Source: DASUCS01 sp041166385 (lineage in GTDB: Bacteria; Actinomycetota; Acidimicrobiia; Acidimicrobiales; JACDCH01). From it: a stretch of DNA of 64,000 nucleotides. Every line of letters starts with the position of its first letter. Position 1 is the first letter of the stretch. Below the pieces are notes generated by a model. The model had not been told where the DNA came from. It did not search any database and saw only the letters and a list, made by a program, of their open reading frames with translations. Below, one piece after another: positions 53,211-61,667 of this stretch. The stretch covers positions 1 to 64,000 of the forward strand of contig JBEEFW010000163.1 of NCBI GenBank assembly GCA_041166385.1, in the 5' to 3' direction. A program made the position numbers and the translations under genes.

Positions 53211-54427
53211 GTGCACCCCCGGTCGTGCTGGTCACGCCGATAGCGCCGGCCGATCGTGGCAATGGGCTGGCGATGCGGACGGGAATGTTTCTCGAGACGC
53301 TCGCCGCAGTGACGACCGTGGATGTCGTGATCCTCCCCGTGGCGGGCGCGGCGACGACCGACGAGTGGGCGCGGGAGCGGGCGCGTCGGGTGACGACGGT
53401 CGAACCGGTCAGCGCGGCCGACGCCGATCGGCACGTCGTGCTGCAGATGGCCGACGCAACGCTACGAGCGCAACTCGAGCGCACCGTTCCCCTCCCGGAG
53501 CAGGCCCGTCGCGTTCCACCGACGCTTGTCGACGAAGCGGTGAGAGCTCTCCAACCCGCCTCCGGAACATGTCCACCGATCGTGCTGTCGGTGCGTTACT
53601 ACCTCGCGCCTTTCGGCATCACCCTGGCTCGAAAGCTCGGCGCGGCGCGAACGGTCATCGATCTCGACGACGACGACGAGTCATGGCTGACTGAGACCGG
53701 ACAGACCGAGAAGGCCGATGCGGTCGGCCGCCTGGCGCGGGCGTGGCTTGGGACGGTCGATGCGGTCACCCTCGCTTCGGCGATCGACGCTGAACGAGTT
53801 GCAAGCCGTTACGAGCTGTCCTGCGTCGCGACCGTTCCGAATACCGTGCACCCGCCTGGCGGCGTCGTTCCCGCTCCGGGGGGCTCGCGGGTGCTCTACG
53901 TCGGCAACTTGACCTATGGGCCGAACGTCGACGCCGCGCGCACCCTCGCGCTCGAGGTACTGCCCGCGCTGCGAGCCTTGCGCCCCGACGCATCGGTAGA
54001 CCTCGTCGGCCCGCACGACAACCGCTGTGCCGATCTCTCGCTCGTCGACGGCGTCACGGTCGCCGGCCCGGTACTCGACGTCACGCCGTGGTACGCGTCG
54101 GCCGACGTGGTCGTGGTTCCACTGCGGTCGGGCAGCGGTACCCGCATCAAGATCCTCGAAGCCTTCGCCCATCGCCGTCCCGTCATCGCCACTCCCTCGG
54201 CCGCGGCTGGGCTCGACGTGCGTGACGGTGTCGATCTGCTCGTGGCGTCGTCGGTCGACGCCATCGCGCGCGCGACGGCCGATGTACTCGCTCGACCGGA
54301 GCGCGGGGCGCGGCTGACGTCGGCCGCGTTCGATACTTTCACTGCCCACTACGCTCCCGACGTCGTCGCACCGATCATCCGGCGCACGGTGTTTGGTGAC
54401 CAGGTCCCAGCCGAAGGGAAGTCGTGA
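53207..54427 (+). CDS. Family 4 glycosyltransferase
   Basis: 406 residues. N-terminal VVLVTPIAPADRGNGLAMRTGMFLETLA and C-terminal LYVGNLTYGPNVDAARTL, VPLRSGSGTRIKILEAFAHRRPVIAT. The latter is the E(x)7E donor site of sugar transferases found in exopolysaccharide loci. Start is TTG at 53207, in a TTGA overlap. An upstream GTG/ATG would intrude far into the previous gene. GTGA overlap with the PqqD-like gene. It may glycosylate a carrier lipid or the mini-protein. Confidence 0.85.
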   Translation: MSAPPVVLVTPIAPADRGNGLAMRTGMFLETLAAVTTVDVVILPVAGAATTDEWARERARRVTTVEPVSAADADRHVVLQMADATLRAQLERTVPLPEQARRVPPTLVDEAVRALQPASGTCPPIVLSVRYYLAPFGITLARKLGAARTVIDLDDDDESWLTETGQTEKADAVGRLARAWLGTVDAVTLASAIDAERVASRYELSCVATVPNTVHPPGGVVPAPGGSRVLYVGNLTYGPNVDAARTLALEVLPALRALRPDASVDLVGPHDNRCADLSLVDGVTVAGPVLDVTPWYASADVVVVPLRSGSGTRIKILEAFAHRRPVIATPSAAAGLDVRDGVDLLVASSVDAIARATADVLARPERGARLTSAAFDTFTAHYAPDVVAPIIRRTVFGDQVPAEGKS

Positions 54428-54693
54428 GCACAGATCGCCCCGAGCCGGTCGACGGACTCGACATCCACGAAGTCGAGGACGGTCTCGTCGTCTATGACCC
54501 CGCGGCGGATCGAGTGCACTACCTCAACCCCAGCGCGTCGATCGTCCTCTCGCTGTGCGACGGCAGCCGTACCGAAGCCGAGCTCGCGGAGCTGGTGCGG
54601 GCGGCGTGGAAACTCGAGGTTGCCCCGGTTGGGGAGGTGCGTGACTGCATCGCGCACCTTCGTCGTGAAGGAGTGCTGCGAGACCAGCCGTGA
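54424..54693 (+). CDS. PqqD-like peptide-recognition protein
   Basis: 89 residues of the PqqD fold, a winged helix that binds leader peptides (RiPP recognition element). HEVEDGLVVYDPAADRVHYLNPSASIVLSLCDG is the beta-rich wing, and RTEAELAELVRAAW and VRDCIAHLRREGVL are the two helices. Homologs appear in lasso-peptide and PQQ clusters and in systems with HPr-kinase-like proteins. It overlaps the HPr-kinase-like gene by 4 bases, which lies directly before the mini-protein gene. Its likely partner is the N-terminus of that mini-protein. That is inference. Confidence 0.87.
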   Translation: MSTDRPEPVDGLDIHEVEDGLVVYDPAADRVHYLNPSASIVLSLCDGSRTEAELAELVRAAWKLEVAPVGEVRDCIAHLRREGVLRDQP

Positions 54694-55493
54694 TCGGGAT
54701 CCGGTTGCTCTGGCACACGATCAGCGTCGAGGGCGACGGCGACGTCGTCACGTCACTTGCCGAGTTGCTCCCCCAAGCCGAGCACCCGATGCCTCCGGTA
54801 CGGGCGATGGCCTACCGAGTCGACGCAGTGGAGTCGGGTTACCTCGTGCGAGAGGAAGGTGACCTGTTGGCGCACGCGCCATCCGTTGAGGCGGCGCGCG
54901 ACGAGATGTATGTCCGGATGCACCGGAGGGCCTTCGAGTTTGCGTCCCTCGCGGGCTGGGTGCGGGTGCATTGCGTGACCGTGGACATCGGCCGCGCCCG
55001 CCTGCTCATCGCGGGATCCTCCGGCGTCGGCAAGACGACCCTCGCGCTACGCATGCTCGCGGACGGCCTCGACGTGCAAGGCGACGAGAGCGCTTTGGTT
55101 CGCGCGGGAGCCAGCCTCGCCGTGCCCCGCCCATTCCAGGTCAAGGAAGGCACCCGGGATCTGGTTCCGGACCTGGCCGACCTTCTCGATCGGCTACCGC
55201 AGGTCCACGACGTACGGGTCCTCGACCCGGCGACGGTGCGGTCGCCGTGGCGGTTGGTCGAAGCCCCCATCACGCACATCGTCGTCCTCGAACGCACAAA
55301 TGGCACTGTCAGCTGCGAGCGGGCGGCCGCAGTCGACGTGCTCGAGGTGCTGGTCCGGGACTCATTCGTCGTCACGGAGTCGAAGTCGGCGCTGATCGGG
55401 ACGTTGTCCGCGGCGGCCAGGGCCGGCGGGTACCGGTTGACCACGGGCGACCCCGGGAGGATGGTCGAGGAGCTCAGGCGGCTCGTGCAGTAA
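54690..55493 (+). CDS. HPr-kinase-like protein (HprK-related)
   Basis: 267 residues. P-loop GSSGVGKTT (109-117) in the layout of HPr kinase C-terminal domain, with QGDESALV for the second acidic motif. The first 100 residues form a separate N-terminal part. HPr is not encoded nearby. In paeninodin-type lasso clusters such kinases phosphorylate a Ser of the precursor, and in proteobacteria they occur with PqqD and a nucleotidyltransferase. The Ser/Thr-rich mini-protein 42 bases downstream is thus the prime candidate substrate. Overlaps PqqD-like gene by 4 bases. Confidence 0.82.
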   Translation: MIGIRLLWHTISVEGDGDVVTSLAELLPQAEHPMPPVRAMAYRVDAVESGYLVREEGDLLAHAPSVEAARDEMYVRMHRRAFEFASLAGWVRVHCVTVDIGRARLLIAGSSGVGKTTLALRMLADGLDVQGDESALVRAGASLAVPRPFQVKEGTRDLVPDLADLLDRLPQVHDVRVLDPATVRSPWRLVEAPITHIVVLERTNGTVSCERAAAVDVLEVLVRDSFVVTESKSALIGTLSAAARAGGYRLTTGDPGRMVEELRRLVQ

Positions 55494-55496
55494 CCT
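55491..55496 (+). promoter_or_regulatory. Possible internal -10 box before the mini-protein gene
   Basis: TAACCT, preceded by G, overlaps the stop codon of the kinase gene. It is the same box as before asd. Transcription would start near 55503 and give a leader of about 33 bases with a ribosome site. No clear -35 box. An extra promoter would allow the mini-protein to be made in excess of its enzymes. Confidence 0.35.
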
Positions 55497-55522
55497 CTCT
55501 GACTCAGTCCCACGAGGTGGTT

Positions 55523-55528
55523 GGAGGA
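55523..55528 (+). promoter_or_regulatory. Strong Shine-Dalgarno site of the mini-protein gene
   Basis: GGAGGA, 7 bases before the ATG at 55536. It decides the start against an in-frame TTG at 55521. The preceding operon genes start inside the previous gene without any such site, so this gene stands out as highly translated. Confidence 0.75.
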
Positions 55529-55535
55529 ACGAGAA

Positions 55536-55802
55536 ATGGCTGACGAGTTCGTAGAGGCACTCGAGAGCGCCGAACCCGACCGACGTGCGTTTCTCAAAAA
55601 GCTGGCGATCGGAACGGCCTTCGCCGCGCCGATGGTGTCGTCCTTCACGATGACCGGCATCAAGGCCGCGTACGCGCAAACCGCGCAGGCGAGCGGCGGA
55701 GTGAGTGGCGGCGGTGTGGAGAACACGACAACCACGTCCACGTCCACGTCGACCAGCACGACCACGACGACGCAGTCCAACCAAGCCGAGCAAGCGGACT
55801 AG
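55536..55802 (+). CDS. Tat-signal mini-protein with Ser/Thr-run tail
   Basis: 88 residues. An acidic leader (1-15) is followed by DRRAFLKK, the twin-arginine consensus (Arg16-Arg17), and a hydrophobic helix 23-42. Ala45-Tyr46-Ala47 fits a signal peptidase site, leaving a mature peptide of 41 residues. That peptide has a Gly/Ser part, then 16 consecutive Thr/Ser (64-79) and a QSNQAEQAD tail, with 20 of 41 residues Ser or Thr and no Cys. If not cut, the helix would be a membrane anchor. I do not know a family name. Position after PqqD-like and kinase genes suggests a modified, exported peptide. Glycosylation, phosphorylation or both are possible. Confidence 0.8.
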   Translation: MADEFVEALESAEPDRRAFLKKLAIGTAFAAPMVSSFTMTGIKAAYAQTAQASGGVSGGGVENTTTTSTSTSTSTTTTTQSNQAEQAD

Positions 55803-55837
55803 CGACGCACGTCTGAGCTCGGGCTCGCGCCCAGCCG

Positions 55838-56968
55838 ATGCTGCTCTCGGCAGCGCTGATCGTCCGTAACGAGGCCGCCTTCCTCGATACGTGTCTTGCC
55901 TCACTCGACGGACTCGTTGACGAAATCGTCGTCGTCGACACCGGTTCCACCGACGATTCAGTGGCGATTGCGCATCGTCATGGCGCGCGAGTCGCCCACC
56001 AGGCATGGACGCAGGACTTTGCGAGCGCGCGCAATTGTTCGCTTGATCTGGCCAGCGGCGATTGGATCCTGTACATCGACGCGGACGAGCGCGTCCGGCC
56101 CGGCAACCATCTCGCCGCCCGCGAGTGGCTCGAGAATGCCGGCGACTGCGTGGCGGGGCTCGTGCGGTTCGTGCCGCGCGTCGGCTGGACGCCATATCGC
56201 GAGTACCGCCTGTGGCGGAACCGTCCGGACCTTCGGTTCCGAGGTGCGATGCATGAGTCGATCGTGTCGGCCGTGACACGCGTGGCGGAGCACGATGGGC
56301 TCCGCATCGCTCCGTTCGACCTCGTGACCATCGAGCACTTCGGCTACGAAGGCGATCAGTCAGCGAAGTTTGCGCGCGACGAGCCGATGCTGCTGGCCGA
56401 GATCGAGCAGCTGCCCGAACGGGCGTATCTCTACGACCATCTGGCTCGCATCTACGAAGCGCAGGGTGATTCGAAACGCGCCGTCGCGACATGGCGGCAG
56501 GGCATTGCCGTCGCTCGCGCGCGGAACTCGATGCGTCGTGAGGATCTGCTCGTCTACGTCAACCTCATCACTCATCTGCTGGCCACCGACCTCGTTGACG
56601 CCGAGGTCGGAGGGCTCCTCGACGAAGCGCTCGCCGCGTTTCCACGCACGCCGACGCTCGAGCTCGCCGCGGCCCGCCACGAGTTCGCCACCGGCCAGGC
56701 CGCGCTGGCGGCCGAGCGTGCGGGGTGGCTTGTGTCGGTCGACCCGGACGTGCTGATCGACGGCAACTCCTACGACCGAAGAGTCTTCGGCGAGTGGGCG
56801 TGGGAGCTGCTCGGCCGCTGCCGGTTCGCGCTCGGCGACGACGCTGGTGCAGCCGACGCCTTCGCACACGCCGAGCGCGCCGCCCCGGGCACCGATGCGT
56901 ACCGCGTGCGGCACCGGCTGGCCGAGGCGCGTGCGCGCCGACCACCGACGAGCGGCTCCACCTCGTGA
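55838..56968 (+). CDS. Family 2 glycosyltransferase with TPR-like C-terminus
   Basis: 376 residues. The GT-A part (1-220) opens LLSAALIVRNEAAFLDTCLASL, then VVVDTGSTDDSVAIA and YIDADERV with the DxD site, as in SunS-type and lipopolysaccharide core transferases. The C-terminal 150 residues are helical pairs like TPRs (AYLYDHLARIYEAQGDSKRAVATWRQGI). SunS, a GT2 enzyme, glycosylates a peptide, which is noteworthy because this gene lies 35 bases after the mini-protein gene. The stop overlaps the nucleotidyltransferase start. Confidence 0.88.
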   Translation: MLLSAALIVRNEAAFLDTCLASLDGLVDEIVVVDTGSTDDSVAIAHRHGARVAHQAWTQDFASARNCSLDLASGDWILYIDADERVRPGNHLAAREWLENAGDCVAGLVRFVPRVGWTPYREYRLWRNRPDLRFRGAMHESIVSAVTRVAEHDGLRIAPFDLVTIEHFGYEGDQSAKFARDEPMLLAEIEQLPERAYLYDHLARIYEAQGDSKRAVATWRQGIAVARARNSMRREDLLVYVNLITHLLATDLVDAEVGGLLDEALAAFPRTPTLELAAARHEFATGQAALAAERAGWLVSVDPDVLIDGNSYDRRVFGEWAWELLGRCRFALGDDAGAADAFAHAERAAPGTDAYRVRHRLAEARARRPPTSGSTS

Positions 56969-58101
56969 CGCGGGCAGTCGCGCCGATGGAGGTGGTGCGC
57001 GAGCTGGCTGCGTACTTGCGCCCGGGGCCAGGTCCGCATAGTGATCCCGTCGTCGGGTGGCCCGCGTTGTTGACGCTGGCGGACCAGCACCAGCTGTTGC
57101 CGTCCTTGTGGTCCGCGTTGCGATCGCGGGGCGTGCATCCACTGCCCGAGGACGTCGGCGACCGCAGCTCACCCCTGGCCACGCTGGAGCGGGCGTACCG
57201 CGACAACGCGGCTCGCGTAGACGATCTGCGGTCGCAGGCGGTGCTCGTGCTCGACCTCCTCGACGCCAGAGGTATCGATGCGGTCGCCATGAAGGGCGCG
57301 CACTGGTTGATGGCCGGCTGGCAGCGTGATCCAGGCGCCCGCGTGCTGGTCGACATCGACATCGTCATCCCGCCGGCGTTTGCGGGCGAGGCGATGCGAG
57401 CCCTGACCCAGGTGGGCTATGCGCCCGTGCCGAATGCGCCGGACGACGACCTGACACTCGACCATCAACTCGTTGCCCTCGCCGCGCCCGGCCATCAAGG
57501 CTCCATCGAGTTGCATCTTGCGCCGATCGCTGAGGCGTACGCGCCTGTGCTCGACGCCGAAGAGCTGCGCGACGCGGCCGACTCGACGCACGCCTATGGG
57601 CGCTCTCGCCGCGTCCCGAGCTCGACGCACGCCATGGTCCTGTTGATCAGCCACGCGCAGCTTCAAGATGCGAACACACGATTGCTGCGGCTGCCCTTGC
57701 GGGCCCTGCGAGATCTCGCAGTACTCGTCGATGAAGGCCATGCTTCGGCCGACTGGGATGCGGTGGGCTCCCATTTCGCCCGCGCGGGTGCGCACGCATC
57801 CGTGGGGCTGGCGGGGTTTGCGGTGGCGTCGGCGGAGCTTTTCGGTGTCGAACTACCGCTACCGACACGCGGTGGGGCCGCGTGGCTGCATGCCGCGCAG
57901 TGGGCGACCGATCACGGTGGCCCAGCCGGCGCGTACCGCGAGCTCGTGTGCCTTCCGCGCGGGTTGCGGGCCGAGCGTATGCAGCACCTCTACGGCGCGG
58001 TGGGAGGCACCGAGTTGGCGAGGGCCCGCCTGCGCCATCTGACGTCAGGCGCCATGCGCCGCGTCTCGTCGCGGGCCCGCCCCAACCGATCGACCGCCTA
58101 G
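56965..58101 (+). CDS. Nucleotidyltransferase-fold protein (PF14907-like)
   Basis: 378 residues. MKGAHWL (Lys110-Gly-Ala) and RVLVDIDIVI (Asp130, Asp132) match the uncharacterised NTP_transf_5 pattern, where the two Asp are metal ligands. A His/Leu-rich helical C-terminus follows. Such proteins accompany PqqD- and HprK-like genes in lasso-peptide and exopolysaccharide regions. Transfer of a nucleotide to a phosphorylated peptide or sugar is thinkable but unproven. GTG start inside the previous stop. The next gene starts on the base after its own stop. Confidence 0.8.
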   Translation: MTRAVAPMEVVRELAAYLRPGPGPHSDPVVGWPALLTLADQHQLLPSLWSALRSRGVHPLPEDVGDRSSPLATLERAYRDNAARVDDLRSQAVLVLDLLDARGIDAVAMKGAHWLMAGWQRDPGARVLVDIDIVIPPAFAGEAMRALTQVGYAPVPNAPDDDLTLDHQLVALAAPGHQGSIELHLAPIAEAYAPVLDAEELRDAADSTHAYGRSRRVPSSTHAMVLLISHAQLQDANTRLLRLPLRALRDLAVLVDEGHASADWDAVGSHFARAGAHASVGLAGFAVASAELFGVELPLPTRGGAAWLHAAQWATDHGGPAGAYRELVCLPRGLRAERMQHLYGAVGGTELARARLRHLTSGAMRRVSSRARPNRSTA

Positions 58102-59280
58102 ATGTCGTTCCCGTACCACGACCGGAACTGGAACGAGGCGGCCGAGTTCCTCGACAACCACCTGCATGAGGGTGATCGCGTGCTCGCGCCCGATCGATTC
58201 TGGTGGCGTCTCGTATGCCCGGTCGAGCGCTGGGTCGCGTCGAACCTCTCCACTGACCGGACCTACGACTGGGTCATCACCCACAAGGGTGAACTCGATC
58301 AGTTTTCCCGCGGCTTTCTCGAGCACGTCGCCCTGACGATGCGCGCCGTGTTCGCCAATCCGGTGTTCGTGATCTGGACCTCGAGGCGCATCGGCAACAC
58401 GGTGGACCCGGGCTCGTCGCACCTCATCTCGTTCCACGAGATCGTCGCGGGTCTTCCGGCCGCCCCGGTGAGGCTCAACTCGTACGAACAAGACCGGGTC
58501 TTCGACGATCGGCCTCGGCTCGCACGGTTCGCCGACATGACCCACGCAGAGCTACGAGCGACGGAGAACCAGTTCTTCCGCGACGGCGGCTACCGCTACG
58601 TCACGGCCCGTGATCGCGGGTACTACGACGACATCCATCGGCATCTCGCGCAGGCGCTGTCACGGTGGACGGGGGGCCGGATCCTCGACCTCGGGTGCGG
58701 GGGACTCCCCATGGTGCGTGTGCCCTCGCACACCCTCGTCGTGCGCGTCGACTTCGCCGACGAAGGCGTTCGCCTCGCGGTCGTCGCCGACCGCCACGAG
58801 TCGGGATGCCGGTATGCGACCGTCGACGGTCATCACCTCGCGTTCCCCGACGCCTGCTTCGATGGTGTTGCCTTTGTCGACTCTGTCGAACACGTTCGTG
58901 ACGCGACAACCGTGCTGCGTGAGGTCGCACGCGTGCTGCGGCCAGGGGGTGAGCTGCTCGTCACCCATGCGAATCGCAACAGCATGAATCAAGTCATCAC
59001 GCGCAAACTCGGCTATCCCGAGTTCCTGACCAACCACCAACACATCCGAGAGTTCACCCCGGCCGAGTTTGCCGAGGTGCTCGCCGGAGTCGGCCTCGAC
59101 GTCATCGACACAGCGGGAGTCGGAATGCTGCCGTACTGGGGCATCCCTGGCATCGACGAGGTCGTGCGCGAGCTGACCGACGACGACGCCGAGGTCGTCG
59201 AGATGATGCGCGTGATCGGGGAACGCGCCGGGGCCGAGTACGCGTACGTGAGTGTCCACGTCGCCCGGAAGGCAGGGTGA
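58102..59280 (+). CDS. SAM-dependent methyltransferase with N-terminal extra domain
   Basis: 392 residues. The class I methyltransferase core begins at ILDLGCGG (194-201), with DFADEG and the VAFVDSVEHVRDATTVLREVARVLRPGGELLVTHANR block of the Methyltransf_11 group. The first 190 residues, Trp/Arg-rich (FWWRLVCPVERWV), are not recognised and may bind an acceptor. The start is the ATG directly after the previous stop. It may methylate a sugar or the peptide product. GTGA overlap with the membrane protein. Confidence 0.85.
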   Translation: MSFPYHDRNWNEAAEFLDNHLHEGDRVLAPDRFWWRLVCPVERWVASNLSTDRTYDWVITHKGELDQFSRGFLEHVALTMRAVFANPVFVIWTSRRIGNTVDPGSSHLISFHEIVAGLPAAPVRLNSYEQDRVFDDRPRLARFADMTHAELRATENQFFRDGGYRYVTARDRGYYDDIHRHLAQALSRWTGGRILDLGCGGLPMVRVPSHTLVVRVDFADEGVRLAVVADRHESGCRYATVDGHHLAFPDACFDGVAFVDSVEHVRDATTVLREVARVLRPGGELLVTHANRNSMNQVITRKLGYPEFLTNHQHIREFTPAEFAEVLAGVGLDVIDTAGVGMLPYWGIPGIDEVVRELTDDDAEVVEMMRVIGERAGAEYAYVSVHVARKAG

Positions 59281-60566
59281 ACTGCACGTTGGTGGCAAGG
59301 AGGGCGACCGCTTGGGTCGTCGGCGCAGTGCTGTTGCTGGCCTGTCCCTACGCGTTGATGGGACCGAGCTTTCACGCGGACGATTTCTCCTTCCTCCGCA
59401 ACTCGCATTTCGACGGGCCGCTACACGCGGCTCAGGGTCGTCAGATCGGTCGCCCCGGGGCAGTCGTGATGTACGACCTCACGTTCGGGTTGATCGGGCC
59501 GCACCCGCTGACCATCTACGTGGTTCAGACCGCACTCTGGGTGTTCGCTGCGCTGGCGGTCCTGTTCGCGCTCCGCCAGTTTCTTTCGCCCAGAAGGGCG
59601 CTTGCAATCACGCTCGTGTGGTTGGTGGTGCCGACTCACACTGCCCTGGAGCATTGGTCGTCGACGACCCAGGCGTTCCTTGCGCTCGGTCTCGTCGCGT
59701 TCGGCATCGGAAGGCTCGCAGTGGCATGCGACGGAGACAAACCACCATGGCTGGCGTTCCTCGCGCTGACCGCGGCGGTCGCCAGCTACGAGGTGATCGC
59801 CGGGCTGGCAGTGACGGCTCTGTTCGGCGTGCCCTTGCTCCGCCAGGGGCGGTTGCGATGGGACGTGATCACGCGCGGGGGCGCGCTGCTGGCGGTTCCC
59901 CTCGTCTGGGCGATGTTCCATCGCGTCTACGTCGGGCCCACGGGACGTCTTGACTTCGGTCTGGCTGTTGACAGCCACCTCGCGTTGGGCCTCGAGCCAT
60001 TCAGCGGCCTGGGGCAGCTTCTCGGCGGTGCTGCCCTCGCCGGTGCTGCCCTCGCCGCCATTCGCCTTGTTCGCGCACGGCCCGGCGCGGCATCTGTCGG
60101 GTTCGAGCACATGAGCGTCGCCGGGCTTGTCATCATCGTGATCGGGATCCTGCCGCTCTTGTCGTTTTCCACGAACTTCTACGGGATGGATGACCGGCTC
60201 ACCGTCGTCAGCGGTGTCGGCGCCGCCATGATCTGGGTTGGGCTTGTCGGGATGACCGCGAGCTACCTCGGCCGCCGCGTCATCCAGGCAGCCGTGCTCG
60301 CGCTGATCGCGTTGGTGATCCCATTGCGGGCCGCGAACAATCGAGACTGGGTGGATTCGGGTCGCGCCGCGAAGACAGAGACGCAGCGTCTTGCGCGGCT
60401 CGCACAGGAAAGCCGAGTGGTTGAAGTGGCAGGACCATTGGCGACGGTCGGATGGATCACGGGTCTGCACAACGGCTGGAACGCCACGGCTGCGACGCAA
60501 CTCCTGCTCGATCGACGGGACGTCGTGGTCGACGTGATCATCGACGGCAAGAAGACGGGGCCCTAG
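59277..60566 (+). CDS. Polytopic membrane protein, possible GT-C glycosyltransferase
   Basis: 429 residues with about nine to ten membrane helices. The first extracytoplasmic loop has FHADDFSF (Asp35-Asp36), placed as the catalytic acidic pair of GT39/GT83-type GT-C enzymes that use lipid-linked sugars. The C-terminal about 80 residues are soluble. GT-C enzymes glycosylate proteins or lipids outside the membrane. An exported Thr/Ser-rich mini-protein from the same operon would be a natural acceptor. Family membership is uncertain, since no full motif is recognised. A 15-bp in-frame tandem repeat at 60026-60055 encodes GAALA twice. Confidence 0.7.
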   Translation: MNCTLVARRATAWVVGAVLLLACPYALMGPSFHADDFSFLRNSHFDGPLHAAQGRQIGRPGAVVMYDLTFGLIGPHPLTIYVVQTALWVFAALAVLFALRQFLSPRRALAITLVWLVVPTHTALEHWSSTTQAFLALGLVAFGIGRLAVACDGDKPPWLAFLALTAAVASYEVIAGLAVTALFGVPLLRQGRLRWDVITRGGALLAVPLVWAMFHRVYVGPTGRLDFGLAVDSHLALGLEPFSGLGQLLGGAALAGAALAAIRLVRARPGAASVGFEHMSVAGLVIIVIGILPLLSFSTNFYGMDDRLTVVSGVGAAMIWVGLVGMTASYLGRRVIQAAVLALIALVIPLRAANNRDWVDSGRAAKTETQRLARLAQESRVVEVAGPLATVGWITGLHNGWNATAATQLLLDRRDVVVDVIIDGKKTGP

Positions 60567-60593
60567 CTGTACTCGGCTGGACGAGATACAGCT
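60565..60593. terminator. Hairpin between convergent genes
   Basis: AGCTGTACTCG pairs with CGAG-A-TACAGCT around the loop GCTGGA, with one bulged A. It starts at the membrane protein stop and lies 4 bases from the stop of the leftward gene. Each side is followed by only short T/A runs, so termination would be moderate. Confidence 0.55.
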
Positions 60594-60597
60594 TTGA

Positions 60598-61542
60598 TCA
60601 CCCCGACGGCTGAGCCTCGAAGCGCATGATCGTTCCGTCTTCCAGGGTCACCGAACCGGTGAGCGGCGACGTGGCGGCTTCGCGGACCACCGACAGCTGG
60701 GACACGGTCACGCCTTCGCTGTTGTAGCCCGTACCTGGTGCGCAACTGGTTTCGCCGGGGCTGCCACCGGTCACGACTGGGATGTCCGCCCCATCGATCG
60801 TGAACCCGTCTGCGGTGCCCGCGGCCACCGGCAGTGTCGTGCTCGGCAGGTCAAGCACGAAGCAACTCGGTTCGAGCCCGCTCGGATCGCCTTCCTCGAT
60901 TCGGATCGTGTAGCGCAGGATCACGTCGACGGTGTCGTCGCGTACGACGAAGTTGATCGAGTTCACCGTGACCTTGTTGCTCGTCAAACCTTCCGGTGAA
61001 GTGCCTTCGAACTTGGTGAACGTGCCCTCGTACGCGCGTGTGCCGGCGCCAGGTGCCGGTGTCGGTTGGGACGCGCCGGAACCCGACGTCGCCGTGCTCG
61101 CGGAGCTCGCCGAAGCGTCGGCGTCGCACGCGATCAACACGAGGCCGTCATGACGCGCGCCGAGTTGCGAGCAACTCGAGTCACCCTCGTTGGCCGCAAA
61201 GGTGACGGGCTTGTCGCTGTCCCTCGTGAGGACGATGAGGCCCAACCCGGAAGCCACGAGAAACGTGATGATCAAAGCGGCGGTCAGGAAGGGGTAGCGG
61301 AGGTCGGCCAGACAGCCGAGGTTCGCCACCTTCGCCTTCTCCAGCTTCGCCTTCTGCTCCTTGCTCAGCTTCTGCTCGTCGATTGGCCCAGCAGGAATTC
61401 CGAATTCGGTCAACGTGGGAGGTGGCACCGACGGCGCGGCCGCGGCGTTGGGCTTGTCGGGTCTTGTCAGATCACCGACGAAGTCGATCGCCTCCTGACC
61501 GCGCGCGACCTGGTCCGCCTGTACCGCATCCTCATCCGCCAT
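60598..61542 (-). CDS. Membrane-anchored protein of unknown function
   Basis: 314 residues. An acidic, Pro-rich cytoplasmic part (1-75) with basic KEQKAKLEKAK, one membrane helix (about 83-105), a Ser/Ala/Pro linker and an outer domain of about 160 residues. The domain is beta-rich, with four to five Cys (CSQLG, CDAD, CFVL, CAPG) that could form disulfides. The domain resembles no family I know. Its gene lies next to the tRNA-Pro fragment and is probably the last gene before the integrated region. Confidence 0.65.
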   Translation of the reverse strand: MADEDAVQADQVARGQEAIDFVGDLTRPDKPNAAAAPSVPPPTLTEFGIPAGPIDEQKLSKEQKAKLEKAKVANLGCLADLRYPFLTAALIITFLVASGLGLIVLTRDSDKPVTFAANEGDSSCSQLGARHDGLVLIACDADASASSASTATSGSGASQPTPAPGAGTRAYEGTFTKFEGTSPEGLTSNKVTVNSINFVVRDDTVDVILRYTIRIEEGDPSGLEPSCFVLDLPSTTLPVAAGTADGFTIDGADIPVVTGGSPGETSCAPGTGYNSEGVTVSQLSVVREAATSPLTGSVTLEDGTIMRFEAQPSG

Positions 61543-61667
61543 TTGGTCCGACCCCCCGTCGTGGACAGGACGCTAGGACCGTGGCGGTGTCGGAGCTAGA
61601 GGATCAATCGGACACATCTCTCTTTCGATGCAACGACGTGTCCTCCGATGCCCTCGCCACATCACAT

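Noticed and set aside
55726..55790. Low-complexity DNA as a microsatellite
   Set aside because: It stays in frame and encodes the Thr/Ser run with mixed codons, so it is described within the gene.
54424..55802. Lasso-peptide cluster
   Set aside because: PqqD-like and kinase genes fit, but no B2-type protease or asparagine-synthetase-like cyclase is present and the mini-protein has a Tat signal with no lasso core.
60026..60055. 15-bp tandem repeat
   Set aside because: An in-frame duplication of five residues in a membrane helix region. No sign of a separate element.
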